NCBI GenBank assembly: GCA_023457035.1
Contig: JAEWNN010000016.1
Span: 1 to 17,129, forward strand
Reading direction: 5' to 3'
From: Verrucomicrobiota bacterium
Lineage (GTDB): Bacteria > Verrucomicrobiota > Verrucomicrobiia > Opitutales > Opitutaceae
DNA: 17,129 bases
Each line of letters begins with the position of its first letter. Position 1 is the stretch's first letter. Shown here one piece after another: positions 1 through 6,454 of this stretch. Made by a program: the position numbers and the translations under genes. A model generated the notes under the pieces. The model was given only the letters and a program-made list of their open reading frames with translations. It was not told where the DNA came from and ran no database searches.

Positions 1-2
1 AG

Positions 3-1520
3 GGCGCGGAGGGCATCGCCGTCGGACTCTCGACGCGGATCCTCCCGCACAATTTTAACGATCTTTGCCGCGCCGCGGTGAACCATTTGCAAGGGAAACG
101 CTTCCGCATCTTCCCCGACTTCCCCACCGGCGGCATCGCCGACTTCTCCGAGTACAACGACGGCGAGCGCGGCGGGAAGGTGAAGATCCGCGCCAAGATC
201 GAGACGCGCTCGAAGTACCTGCTCGCCATCACCGAGCTGCCCTTTGGCACCACCACCGAGTCGCTCATCGACTCCATCCTCGCCGCCAACGCCAAGGGCA
301 AGATCAAGATCCGCCACATCGACGACAACACCGCCGAGAAGGTCGAGATCCTCGTCCACCTCCCGCAGGGCGCCGACGCCGAACAGCTCATCCAACAGCT
401 CTACGTCTTCACCGACTGCCAGGTCTCGCTCTCGCCCGCCGCGTGCGTGATCGACACCGTGCCCGCCGCCGGCCGGGGCACGCAGGACCGCCCCGCCTTC
501 CTCGGCGTCTCCGAGATCCTCCGTCGCTCCGTCGACAAGACCCTCGCCCTCCTCCGCCTGGAGCTGGAGATCCAGCTCGGCGAGCTCGAGCAGCAGTGGC
601 ACTGGGACTCGCTCGAGCGCATCTTCATCGAGGAGCGCATCTACCGCCGGATCGAGAAATCGGAGACTTGGGAGAACGTGCTCGGCGAGATCCGCGAGGG
701 GTTGAAGCCCTTCCTCAAGCAGCTCCGCCGCCCCGTCACCGACGACGATCTCGCCCGCCTCACCGAGATCCGCATCAAGCGCATCTCGAAGTACAACCGC
801 TTCCAGGCCGACGAGCAGATCAAGAAGATCGAGGCCGATCTCAAGCAGGCCCGGCACCACCTCGCCCATCTCGTCGACTACGCCATCGCCTGGTTCGAGC
901 GCCTCGCCGAGAAGTACGGCAAGGGCGTCAAGCGCCGCACCACCTACGACGAGATCGAGCAGATCAGCGTCCACGCCGTCGTCTCCGCCAACCAGCGCCT
1001 CTACGTCGACCGCGAGCACGGCTTCATCGGCCTGAACTGGCGGCAGCACGACTATGTCGCCGACTGCTCCGTGCTCGACGATGTGCTCTGCATCATGGCC
1101 GACGGCACGCTCAAGGTCTCCCGCGTGGCCGAGAAGCTCTTCATGGGCCGCGACATCATCCACGTCGCCGTCGTCCCGAAGGAGGCCGACACCACCGTCT
1201 ACACCCTCGTCTACCAGGACAAGGACAGCGGCAAGGCCTTCATCAAGCGCTTCCAACTCGGCGGCTTCACCCGCGACAAACTCTACCCGCTCACCGCCTC
1301 CGAGGGCTCCAAGATCGTCTGGCTCCACGTCGCCCGCTCGCCCGCCGAGATGCCCACCAAGCTCCACATCGCCCTCGACGGCCGCAGCCACGCCCGCGTG
1401 CGCGACTTCGAGTTCGACGCCTCCACCCTCGCCATCTCCAGCCGCGGCGCCAAGGGCCTCACCGTCTCCAAATGGCCGGTGAAGGCGGTGAAACCCCTCA
1501 GCCCGTCTCCACGCAGCTGA
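3..1520 (+). CDS. parC: DNA topoisomerase IV subunit A (GyrA/ParC family), 5' end missing
   Basis: This is the breakage-reunion subunit of a type IIA topoisomerase, which would pair with a ParE/GyrB-type ATPase subunit to decatenate or relax DNA. The frame is open from base 3, so the start and the catalytic tyrosine region lie upstream of the window; 505 residues are visible. The first visible residues, GAEGIAVGLSTRILPHNF, and the following PDFPTGGIADF are family signatures. The tower and coiled-coil part (ELEIQLGELEQQWHW, then RLTEIRIKRISKYNRF) closely resembles what I recall of the Bacteroidetes/Verrucomicrobia-type subunit rather than the E. coli ParC or GyrA type. The C-terminal beta-pinwheel runs from about 960 to the end and is short. 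It lacks a clear GyrA box and holds only a degenerate SRGAKGLTVSKWPV segment near its end, which favours topoisomerase IV over gyrase. A gyrase-like role cannot be excluded. The parE partner would be expected upstream. Confidence 0.92.
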   Translation, partial: GAEGIAVGLSTRILPHNFNDLCRAAVNHLQGKRFRIFPDFPTGGIADFSEYNDGERGGKVKIRAKIETRSKYLLAITELPFGTTTESLIDSILAANAKGKIKIRHIDDNTAEKVEILVHLPQGADAEQLIQQLYVFTDCQVSLSPAACVIDTVPAAGRGTQDRPAFLGVSEILRRSVDKTLALLRLELEIQLGELEQQWHWDSLERIFIEERIYRRIEKSETWENVLGEIREGLKPFLKQLRRPVTDDDLARLTEIRIKRISKYNRFQADEQIKKIEADLKQARHHLAHLVDYAIAWFERLAEKYGKGVKRRTTYDEIEQISVHAVVSANQRLYVDREHGFIGLNWRQHDYVADCSVLDDVLCIMADGTLKVSRVAEKLFMGRDIIHVAVVPKEADTTVYTLVYQDKDSGKAFIKRFQLGGFTRDKLYPLTASEGSKIVWLHVARSPAEMPTKLHIALDGRSHARVRDFEFDASTLAISSRGAKGLTVSKWPVKAVKPLSPSPRS

Positions 1521-1567
1521 CACCCGCAGGAGAACCACCCGCCAAACCGTCCCCGGCCGCCCCGTCC

Positions 1568-1592
1568 TTTCGCTCGACCGTGACGAAATTTT
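1568..1592 (+). terminator. weak terminator-like hairpin after the topoisomerase gene
   Basis: TTTCG (1568-1572) pairs with CGAAA (1584-1588) around an 11-base loop and is followed directly by TTTT. The stem is only 5 bp and AT-rich, so it is a poor terminator. It is the only candidate between the topoisomerase stop and the next gene. Confidence 0.22.
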
Positions 1593-1638
1593 AACAGGTC
1601 ATTGACCTAGAATTTAAAACCGTGTGCTGTATAAGATT
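1589..1638 (+). promoter_or_regulatory. AT-rich promoter region with operator-like palindrome
   Basis: This is the most AT-rich patch of the left half and lies 60 to 110 bases upstream of the PEGA/TonB gene. It holds a perfect palindrome, AGGTCA-T-TGACCT (1596-1608). Outside it sit TTTTAA (1589-1594) and TTAAAA (1614-1619), which are also inverted copies of each other. Candidate -10 elements are TAGAAT (1608-1613) and TATAAG (1630-1635). The palindrome contains TTGACC (1602-1607), which looks like a -35 box, but its spacing to TATAAG is 22 bases, which is too long. A bound repressor would overlap any of these promoters. Promoter assignment is inference; the palindrome is read directly. Confidence 0.4.
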
Positions 1639-1700
1639 GTCGCGCGCGGACCGCCCGCCTACCCCTTCAAGCCCCCCCAGTTTTTCCGACTTCAAACGTC

Positions 1701-4610
1701 ATGAATCCAAGTTCTTCCGCATCCTCCGCCGGAGGTGATTCCCCCTCCAACCATCTCGTCGAGCTGACGTCGAACACGCTCCAGGTGGTCCGCGTCGAAG
1801 CCGGAGCGATCGGTCTGTCGCGCAACGCCGCGCTGGACAACAAGGCGATCCTCGAGCTGCTGCTCAACGAGGCCTCCGCGGATTGGCAGACCGCCGGCTG
1901 GACCGCCGGGGTCGGCGGCTTCGTGCCCGCCTCCTCCTGGCACCTCGTTTCCGAAGAACAAGTACGCGCGGTCGGCGCCAACGCCACCCTCGGCGCGGTC
2001 GCCGGCAGCCTCCCGCATGGTTTCTCGGGCGATCTCGTCGTCGCCGGCTGCTCCGCCGGCAAGGGCGCCCCGGTCGAGGTCGCGGGCGAGAACCGCTGGC
2101 TGCTCGCCGTCGCCCCGAAGGAGGGGCTGGACAAGCTCCTGACCGGCACCGAGCGCTGCAAACTCACCGCAAGCCCCGTCGGGCCCGGCGTGCTCGATCA
2201 CATCGGCGCGATCACCCGTCTGCTGCGCGTCACCGGCCAGAACGCCGTCGCCCTCTGGGAGCTCGGCCTCGATCGCTCCCACCTTTTCCTCGTCACCGCC
2301 AACGGCGTCGAAGCCGTCGTGCCCTGCGAGGTCAAGCTGACCGACGTCTGGGAGACCATCCGCGCCGAGCTCAACCTCAAGTACCAGCTCGCCGCCGCCC
2401 GCCTGTTCTACGGCGACCTCTTCGACTTCACCGACGCCGCCCCGCGGGTCGCCGGCGCCCTCGCCCCAATGCTCACCAGCGCGCTCGCCGCGCTCCCCTC
2501 CCACGGGGAGAAGCCCGCGTTGGCCTGCGCCGGTCTCACCGGCACGCAGAACTGGCTCGTCAATCACCTCGCCGCCGCGATCGGCACCACCAATTGGCAG
2601 CCCGACCCCGAGACCGCCCTCAGCGAACTCGGGCTCCACGTCAGCGGCGACATCGTCCCCGGCCAGCTTGCCCCGGCAACGTTCGGTTTGCTGCACCGCG
2701 CCGCGGTCAACGCCAAGGGCGGCAATGCCTGGCGGCCCGTCTGGCATGCCGCCAACGCCGCCGAGTTCAAGATCGCCCTGCCGGCCGGCGCCAAGGCGGT
2801 TGCCGCACCGGCCCCCGCCCCGGCGCCCAAGCCCGTGATTCCCGCCCCGGTGATCGCGCCCAAACCCGCGCCGATCCCCACCCCGATTCCCGCGCCCAAA
2901 CCCGCCCTCAAGGCGCCGACCCCGGTCCCGCGCCCGGCGCAACCGGCCCCCACCCCCGTCCCCGCCAAACCGGCGCAGCCGGCCCCCGCCGCCAAGGCTC
3001 CCATTCCCGCCCCGCAGCCCGCCAAGGCGCCGATCCCGCAGCCGCTCAAGCCCGCCACCCCGGCCAAGCCCACGCAGCCCGCCGCCAAGCTCCCGGCCCC
3101 GGCTCCCGCTCCCGCCACCAAGGCCCCGACACCGCAGCCGGTGAAACCCGCGGAAGCGCCCAAGCCCACTCCCGCCCCGGCCGCCAAGACTCCCGCCCCG
3201 CAACCCACCAAACCCGCGGATACGCCAAAGCCGGCTCCCGCCGCGGCCGCTCCGAAGGCCGCCGCCCCGAAACCGACCACCACGGAGTTCGTCGCCAAAA
3301 AGAAGTCCCCCGTGGCGCTCATCGCCATTGCGGCAATCGTCGCCGTGGTCGGTATTGGCGGCTTCCTTTTCATGCAGCAGAGCAAGGCCGCGGCCAAGGA
3401 AAGGGCCGCGATGGAGGCCAAGGCCAAGGCCGAGGCCGAGGAGGCCGCGAAACGCGAAGCCGCCCGCCAGGAGGAGCTCAAGAAAGCCCAAGCCGAAGCC
3501 GCCCGCCTCAAGGCCGAGGCCGAGAAGCAGGCTCAGATCGCCGCCGAAAACGCCCGCAAGCAGGCCGATGCCCTCGCCGCCGCCAAGGCCGCGCAGGATG
3601 CCCTCGCCCGCGCCCCCGGCGTCATCTCCATCACCTCCGACCCGGTCGGCGCCGAAGTCACCATCGACGGCGACACGCCGCAGATCACTCCGGCCACCAT
3701 CACCAATGTCGCCCCCGGCCTGCGCAAGGTGTCCATCTCCCTGCCGGGCTACGACACCGTCGAGCAGCTCGTCGAGGTCAAGGGCGCACAAACCCTCGAC
3801 CTCGGCAGCGTCACCCTCCAGCGGGTCTACGGCACACTCATGCTCCGCTCCGAGCCGGCCGACGCCGAGTTCGCGGTCTTCCCCGCCGACAAGACCGACG
3901 ACCAGCCCATCCGCACCGGCCGCACCCCCGGCAGCGTCGACCAGCTCCTGCCCGGCGAGTACGTGATCAAGTTCACCCGCCAAGGGCTGGTGCCGACCAC
4001 CGAACACGCGTCCATCGCCGGCAAGGACATCGTCGATGTGAACAGCACCTTCATCCTCGGTGGCGTCTCGCTCTCCAGCAACCCCTCCGGGGCCGCCGTC
4101 CGCATGAACGGCGAGTACCTTGGCGTCACCCCGATCGTCCGCCCCGAACTCCAGCCCGGCCAGGCGTCCTTCGAGTTCACATTGCCCAACCACGAGCCGA
4201 TCAAGCTCGCCGGCGAGATCACCAACAACCACACCCTCCGCCTCCACGCCGAGATGCTCCATGTCGACCGCATCGCCAAGCCGAGCGAGGTGAAGAGCGC
4301 GCCGAAAATCCTCCAGACCGCCGCCCCGAGCATCCCCGGCAACCTGGGCGAGATCAAGGGCGAGGTCGTCATCTCGGTCGTCGTCACCAAGCAGGGCACC
4401 ATCCGCGACGTCCGGGTCGACAAGTCCGACAACCCGGCCCTCACCGAGCCCTGCCTGAAGGCCGTCAAGCAGTGGAAGTTTGGCCCGGCGATCAGCAAGT
4501 CCGGCCAGCCGGTGAACATGCGTATCTCCGTCCCCTTCAGGATCGACGTCAAACCCCAGACCCAGTCGGCCGCCGACGAAAGCGACCTGCCGTTCCACAT
4601 GCGCAACTGA
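1701..4610 (+). CDS. multidomain membrane protein: possible actin-like domain, Pro-rich linker, one membrane helix, coiled coil, three PEGA repeats, TonB C-terminal domain
   Basis: The protein has 969 residues and appears to be an inner-membrane protein. Residues about 15-330 look like a diverged actin-like fold of the PilM type: VELTSNTLQVVRVE could be phosphate loop 1, WELGLDRSHLFLVTANG phosphate loop 2, and LACAGLTGTQNWLVNHL the adenosine segment. The usual Asp residues are replaced, so ATPase activity is doubtful. Residues about 369-530 are a Pro/Ala/Lys linker. Residues 538-558 are a single membrane helix after a KKK cluster. Residues about 559-637 are an Ala/Glu/Lys coiled coil. PEGA-like repeats begin near residues 640, 710 and 788 (for example SDPVGAEVTIDG and SNPSGAAVRMNG). 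A TonB/AgmX-type C-terminal domain occupies about 887-949 (GEVVISVVVTKQGTIRDVRV, then AVKQWKFGPA). With the N-terminus in the cytoplasm, everything after the helix would be periplasmic. The start at 1701 has no Shine-Dalgarno and a pyrimidine-rich leader. The exact function is unknown; it may link a cytoplasmic process to the outer membrane or wall. Confidence 0.85.
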   Translation: MNPSSSASSAGGDSPSNHLVELTSNTLQVVRVEAGAIGLSRNAALDNKAILELLLNEASADWQTAGWTAGVGGFVPASSWHLVSEEQVRAVGANATLGAVAGSLPHGFSGDLVVAGCSAGKGAPVEVAGENRWLLAVAPKEGLDKLLTGTERCKLTASPVGPGVLDHIGAITRLLRVTGQNAVALWELGLDRSHLFLVTANGVEAVVPCEVKLTDVWETIRAELNLKYQLAAARLFYGDLFDFTDAAPRVAGALAPMLTSALAALPSHGEKPALACAGLTGTQNWLVNHLAAAIGTTNWQPDPETALSELGLHVSGDIVPGQLAPATFGLLHRAAVNAKGGNAWRPVWHAANAAEFKIALPAGAKAVAAPAPAPAPKPVIPAPVIAPKPAPIPTPIPAPKPALKAPTPVPRPAQPAPTPVPAKPAQPAPAAKAPIPAPQPAKAPIPQPLKPATPAKPTQPAAKLPAPAPAPATKAPTPQPVKPAEAPKPTPAPAAKTPAPQPTKPADTPKPAPAAAAPKAAAPKPTTTEFVAKKKSPVALIAIAAIVAVVGIGGFLFMQQSKAAAKERAAMEAKAKAEAEEAAKREAARQEELKKAQAEAARLKAEAEKQAQIAAENARKQADALAAAKAAQDALARAPGVISITSDPVGAEVTIDGDTPQITPATITNVAPGLRKVSISLPGYDTVEQLVEVKGAQTLDLGSVTLQRVYGTLMLRSEPADAEFAVFPADKTDDQPIRTGRTPGSVDQLLPGEYVIKFTRQGLVPTTEHASIAGKDIVDVNSTFILGGVSLSSNPSGAAVRMNGEYLGVTPIVRPELQPGQASFEFTLPNHEPIKLAGEITNNHTLRLHAEMLHVDRIAKPSEVKSAPKILQTAAPSIPGNLGEIKGEVVISVVVTKQGTIRDVRVDKSDNPALTEPCLKAVKQWKFGPAISKSGQPVNMRISVPFRIDVKPQTQSAADESDLPFHMRN
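3117..3248 (+). repeat. two tandem 66-base repeats in the Pro-rich linker
   Basis: Bases 3117-3182 and 3183-3248 encode two consecutive 22-residue units. Fourteen of the 22 positions are identical and follow the pattern xKxPxPQPxKPAxxPKPxPAxA. They lie in the cytoplasmic-side linker of the PEGA/TonB protein, residues 473-516. The rest of the linker is made of looser PAPxP and PKP units without a fixed period. Confidence 0.75.
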
Positions 4611-4631
4611 CGCGCCGCCATCGCCTCCCCC

Positions 4632-4664
4632 GCCCGCCGCGAGCCACCGCTCCGGCGGGCTTTT
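4632..4664 (+). terminator. intrinsic terminator of the PEGA/TonB gene
   Basis: GCCCGCCG (4632-4639) pairs with CGGCGGGC (4653-4660). Inside, GAGC (4641-4644) pairs with GCTC (4649-4652), leaving one bulged C and a CACC loop. TTTT follows at 4661-4664. The hairpin starts 22 bases after the stop codon. It has no T tract on the other strand, so it serves the plus-strand gene only. Confidence 0.85.
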
Positions 4665-4673
4665 CATGCCCCC

Positions 4674-4703
4674 GCTTTCGCAGGCCTCCGTGTCTGCGAA
4701 AGC
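4674..4703 (-). terminator. hairpin just downstream of the alkD-like gene
   Basis: GCTTTCGCAG (4674-4683) and CTGCGAAAGC (4694-4703) form a perfect 10-bp stem with a 10-base loop. It begins 10 bases beyond the stop codon of the minus-strand alkD-like gene. No T tract follows on the minus strand, so it may be a 3' stabilising hairpin or a Rho-assisted end rather than a true intrinsic terminator. Confidence 0.5.
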
Positions 4704-4713
4704 ATGCCGCCGC

Positions 4714-5484
4714 TCACCGTCCCGCCGCCAACCAGCGCCGCCGTTCCGCCGGCGCATGTTTCTCGATCGCGTAGCGCAGCATCGTACGCGGCATCCGCGC
4801 CGCGTGCTCCGCAAGGAAACCGTCGAGCACCGCGCGATCGCGTTTCCCGATCTCGCGCAACATCCAGCCCACCGCCTTGTGCATGAGGTCGTGTGGGTCG
4901 TCGCGCAGCCGGGCGGCCAGCCGCAGGGCGTCGGCGAACTCGCCGTGCCAGATGAGGTGACCGGCCGCCAGCATCGCGATACGGCGCTCCCACAACGATC
5001 GCGAGCGCGCGAGCCGGTCGAGCGTGCGGCCGCATTCGGGGCGCCCTCGCAACCACGCTCCGACTACGCGGCCGGCCGTCACGTCGACCAGATCCCAGTT
5101 GTTGATCCGGCCGGCGCGCGCGGCACGCAGGTAGAGCCGGAAACGGAGCCGGCGGTCGGGCGCGGCGGCCCGCTCGCACTGGCGGGCGACGATGAGCAAT
5201 GCCGCCAGCCGGTCCTCATGCCACGGCGAGGCGAGCAGCGCCTCGCTCTCGGGGAGCGACAGGGCGGCGGCGCGCCGCACGACGGCCCGGACCTGCGGCA
5301 CCCGCAACCCGCGGAAACGGTCGCCCTCCGCGTATTCACCCCGCCCCGTCTTGAAGAAACGTTGCAGGTCCGGCACCCGCGCCGGCTCGGCGAGCGCGCC
5401 GAGGGCGGTCTGCACCGACTCCGCGGTGCGGAGCGGCGCCGCGGAGTCGGCCGCGCGGCCCCGGCGGGAGCGCACCGGACTCAC
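4714..5484 (-). CDS. alkD: AlkD-like DNA alkylation repair glycosylase (HEAT-like repeats)
   Basis: AlkD enzymes remove positively charged N3- and N7-alkylated bases from DNA without flipping them out. The predicted protein is 256 residues, close to the usual length of about 230-240. Key features are visible: KTGRGEYAEGDRFRGLRVP near residues 45-63, then NNWDLVD with Trp130 and Asp134, WERRIAMLA with Arg168, and HKAVGWMLREIGKRD with Trp207. The spacings match the catalytic Asp, Arg and the two DNA-contacting Trp residues reported for Bacillus AlkD. The C-terminal PRTMLRYAIEKH is also characteristic. The proposed start is a GTG at 5484 whose bases overlap the stop of the upstream HAD gene (GTGA). 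A GGAG lies 9 bases before it, one of the few Shine-Dalgarno-like sites in this window. The two genes are probably co-transcribed and translationally coupled. Confidence 0.88.
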   Translation of the reverse strand: MSPVRSRRGRAADSAAPLRTAESVQTALGALAEPARVPDLQRFFKTGRGEYAEGDRFRGLRVPQVRAVVRRAAALSLPESEALLASPWHEDRLAALLIVARQCERAAAPDRRLRFRLYLRAARAGRINNWDLVDVTAGRVVGAWLRGRPECGRTLDRLARSRSLWERRIAMLAAGHLIWHGEFADALRLAARLRDDPHDLMHKAVGWMLREIGKRDRAVLDGFLAEHAARMPRTMLRYAIEKHAPAERRRWLAAGR

Positions 5485-6197
5485 CGAAACTCGCTCCAGT
5501 CGTGGATCGCCGGCGTCCCCTCGGGGGTGGGAGGCACGCCCGGCCGGATGCGGCCCCGGTTGAAATGCAGCACATGCATCCCCAGATCGAGGGCGGAGAC
5601 GATGTCGACGTCGTGCCGGTCGCCCACGGCGAGCACCTGGGGGCCGTCGCACGGGCCCAGCCCCGCCATCGACAGCGCCTCCATGCCGAGCAGCGGGTTG
5701 GGCTTCTTGAAACCGTGGGTCGCGCTGTCGAGCACGAAGCGGAAATAGCGGCTCAGCCCGAACCGCTCCAGCTGCCGCTGCGGCATGCCCGGCACCAGGG
5801 AGTTCGTCACCACGGCGAGCGTCCGCCGGGCGTACCAATGCCGCAGCATCTCCTCCACCCCGGGCGTCGGCCGCAGGAGGGCCCCGTACTCGACCTCCCA
5901 GATGGCCAGCAACCGCGCCGCCTCGGCGGCGCACTCCTCGCGGGAACGCTTGACCGGCGACTCCTCCAGGGTCTGGCGTAACCGGTCCATCAGCACCGTC
6001 TCCCGTCCCAGCCGCAGCGTCTGCGAACGCACCTTCGCGTACGCCGCCCGGAACTCCGCCAGTCCCGGGAAGAAGCCCGATTCGACCGCCAGCTGCGGCA
6101 CGCTCAGCAGGCTGCCCTCCTCGCCCGCCGCATCGAAGTCGTCGATCAGCGTGTTGAAGCAGTCGAAAAAGATCCAATCGAAGGCCGGGAGCTGCAT
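5481..6197 (-). CDS. HAD-superfamily hydrolase (haloacid dehalogenase-like phosphatase)
   Basis: A 238-residue HAD hydrolase, probably a cytoplasmic phosphatase; the substrate cannot be read from sequence. Motif I is FFDCFNTLID, with nucleophile Asp12 and the DxFxT form common in the subfamily I phosphatases and dehalogenases. Motif II is VVTNS, motif III the Lys in FKKPNP, and motif IV the acidic VGDRHDVDIVSALDLGM. The segment between motifs I and II (about 100 residues) is a helical C1-type cap. I chose the ATG at 6197 because motif I then lies at residue 12, as is normal. The frame stays open further upstream, but that part has no family-like sequence. The stop overlaps the start of the alkD-like gene by 4 bases. 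A house-cleaning role towards damaged nucleotides would fit the partner but is inference. Confidence 0.85.
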   Translation of the reverse strand: MQLPAFDWIFFDCFNTLIDDFDAAGEEGSLLSVPQLAVESGFFPGLAEFRAAYAKVRSQTLRLGRETVLMDRLRQTLEESPVKRSREECAAEAARLLAIWEVEYGALLRPTPGVEEMLRHWYARRTLAVVTNSLVPGMPQRQLERFGLSRYFRFVLDSATHGFKKPNPLLGMEALSMAGLGPCDGPQVLAVGDRHDVDIVSALDLGMHVLHFNRGRIRPGVPPTPEGTPAIHDWSEFR

Positions 6198-6454
6198 GCG
6201 CGGGATCGAACGTGGTAGGGGGTGAGGGGTGCCAACAGTCGCGAGGTCGCCCCGCGGAGGCAAGTATGCTGTGGGCGGATGTCCTCATTCGCCTCTTCGG
6301 GCGCGCCGCCGGCCGGCACTTTCCCGGGCCCGGGCTTTCCGGAGCGCGTTTTCCCCCTAAGCTCCGCCCTCTTCCGGCTTCCCGCTTTCCCGTTTTCCCC
6401 CTTCACTCTCCCCGCCCTTTCTTCCTCAGTCCTTTTCCCGTACTCCTATTCCAC
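6198..6454. promoter_or_regulatory. divergent intergenic region between the HAD gene and fumarase
   Basis: The 257 bases between two diverging starts must hold promoters for both. A possible plus-strand -10, TATGCT, lies near 6266, but I see no convincing -35. From about 6355 to 6454 the plus strand is strongly pyrimidine-rich, with runs such as TTTCCCGTTTTCCCCC, up to the fumarase ATG. That leader has no Shine-Dalgarno. No gene is evident here. Confidence 0.35.

Noticed and set aside
65..1594. Open frame on the plus strand overlapping the topoisomerase in another frame
   Set aside because: Its product is almost entirely Arg, Pro and His, the usual out-of-frame shadow in GC-rich DNA.
1602..1635. 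Standard sigma70 promoter made of TTGACC and TATAAG
   Set aside because: The spacer is 22 bases, outside the usual 16-18, so I report only a promoter region with alternatives.
1692..4814. Very long open frame on the minus strand opposite the PEGA/TonB gene
   Set aside because: Its translation is low-complexity Gly/Arg/Asp-rich and it mirrors the Pro/Ala-coding plus strand; GC-rich third positions keep it open. The plus-strand product has recognisable domains.
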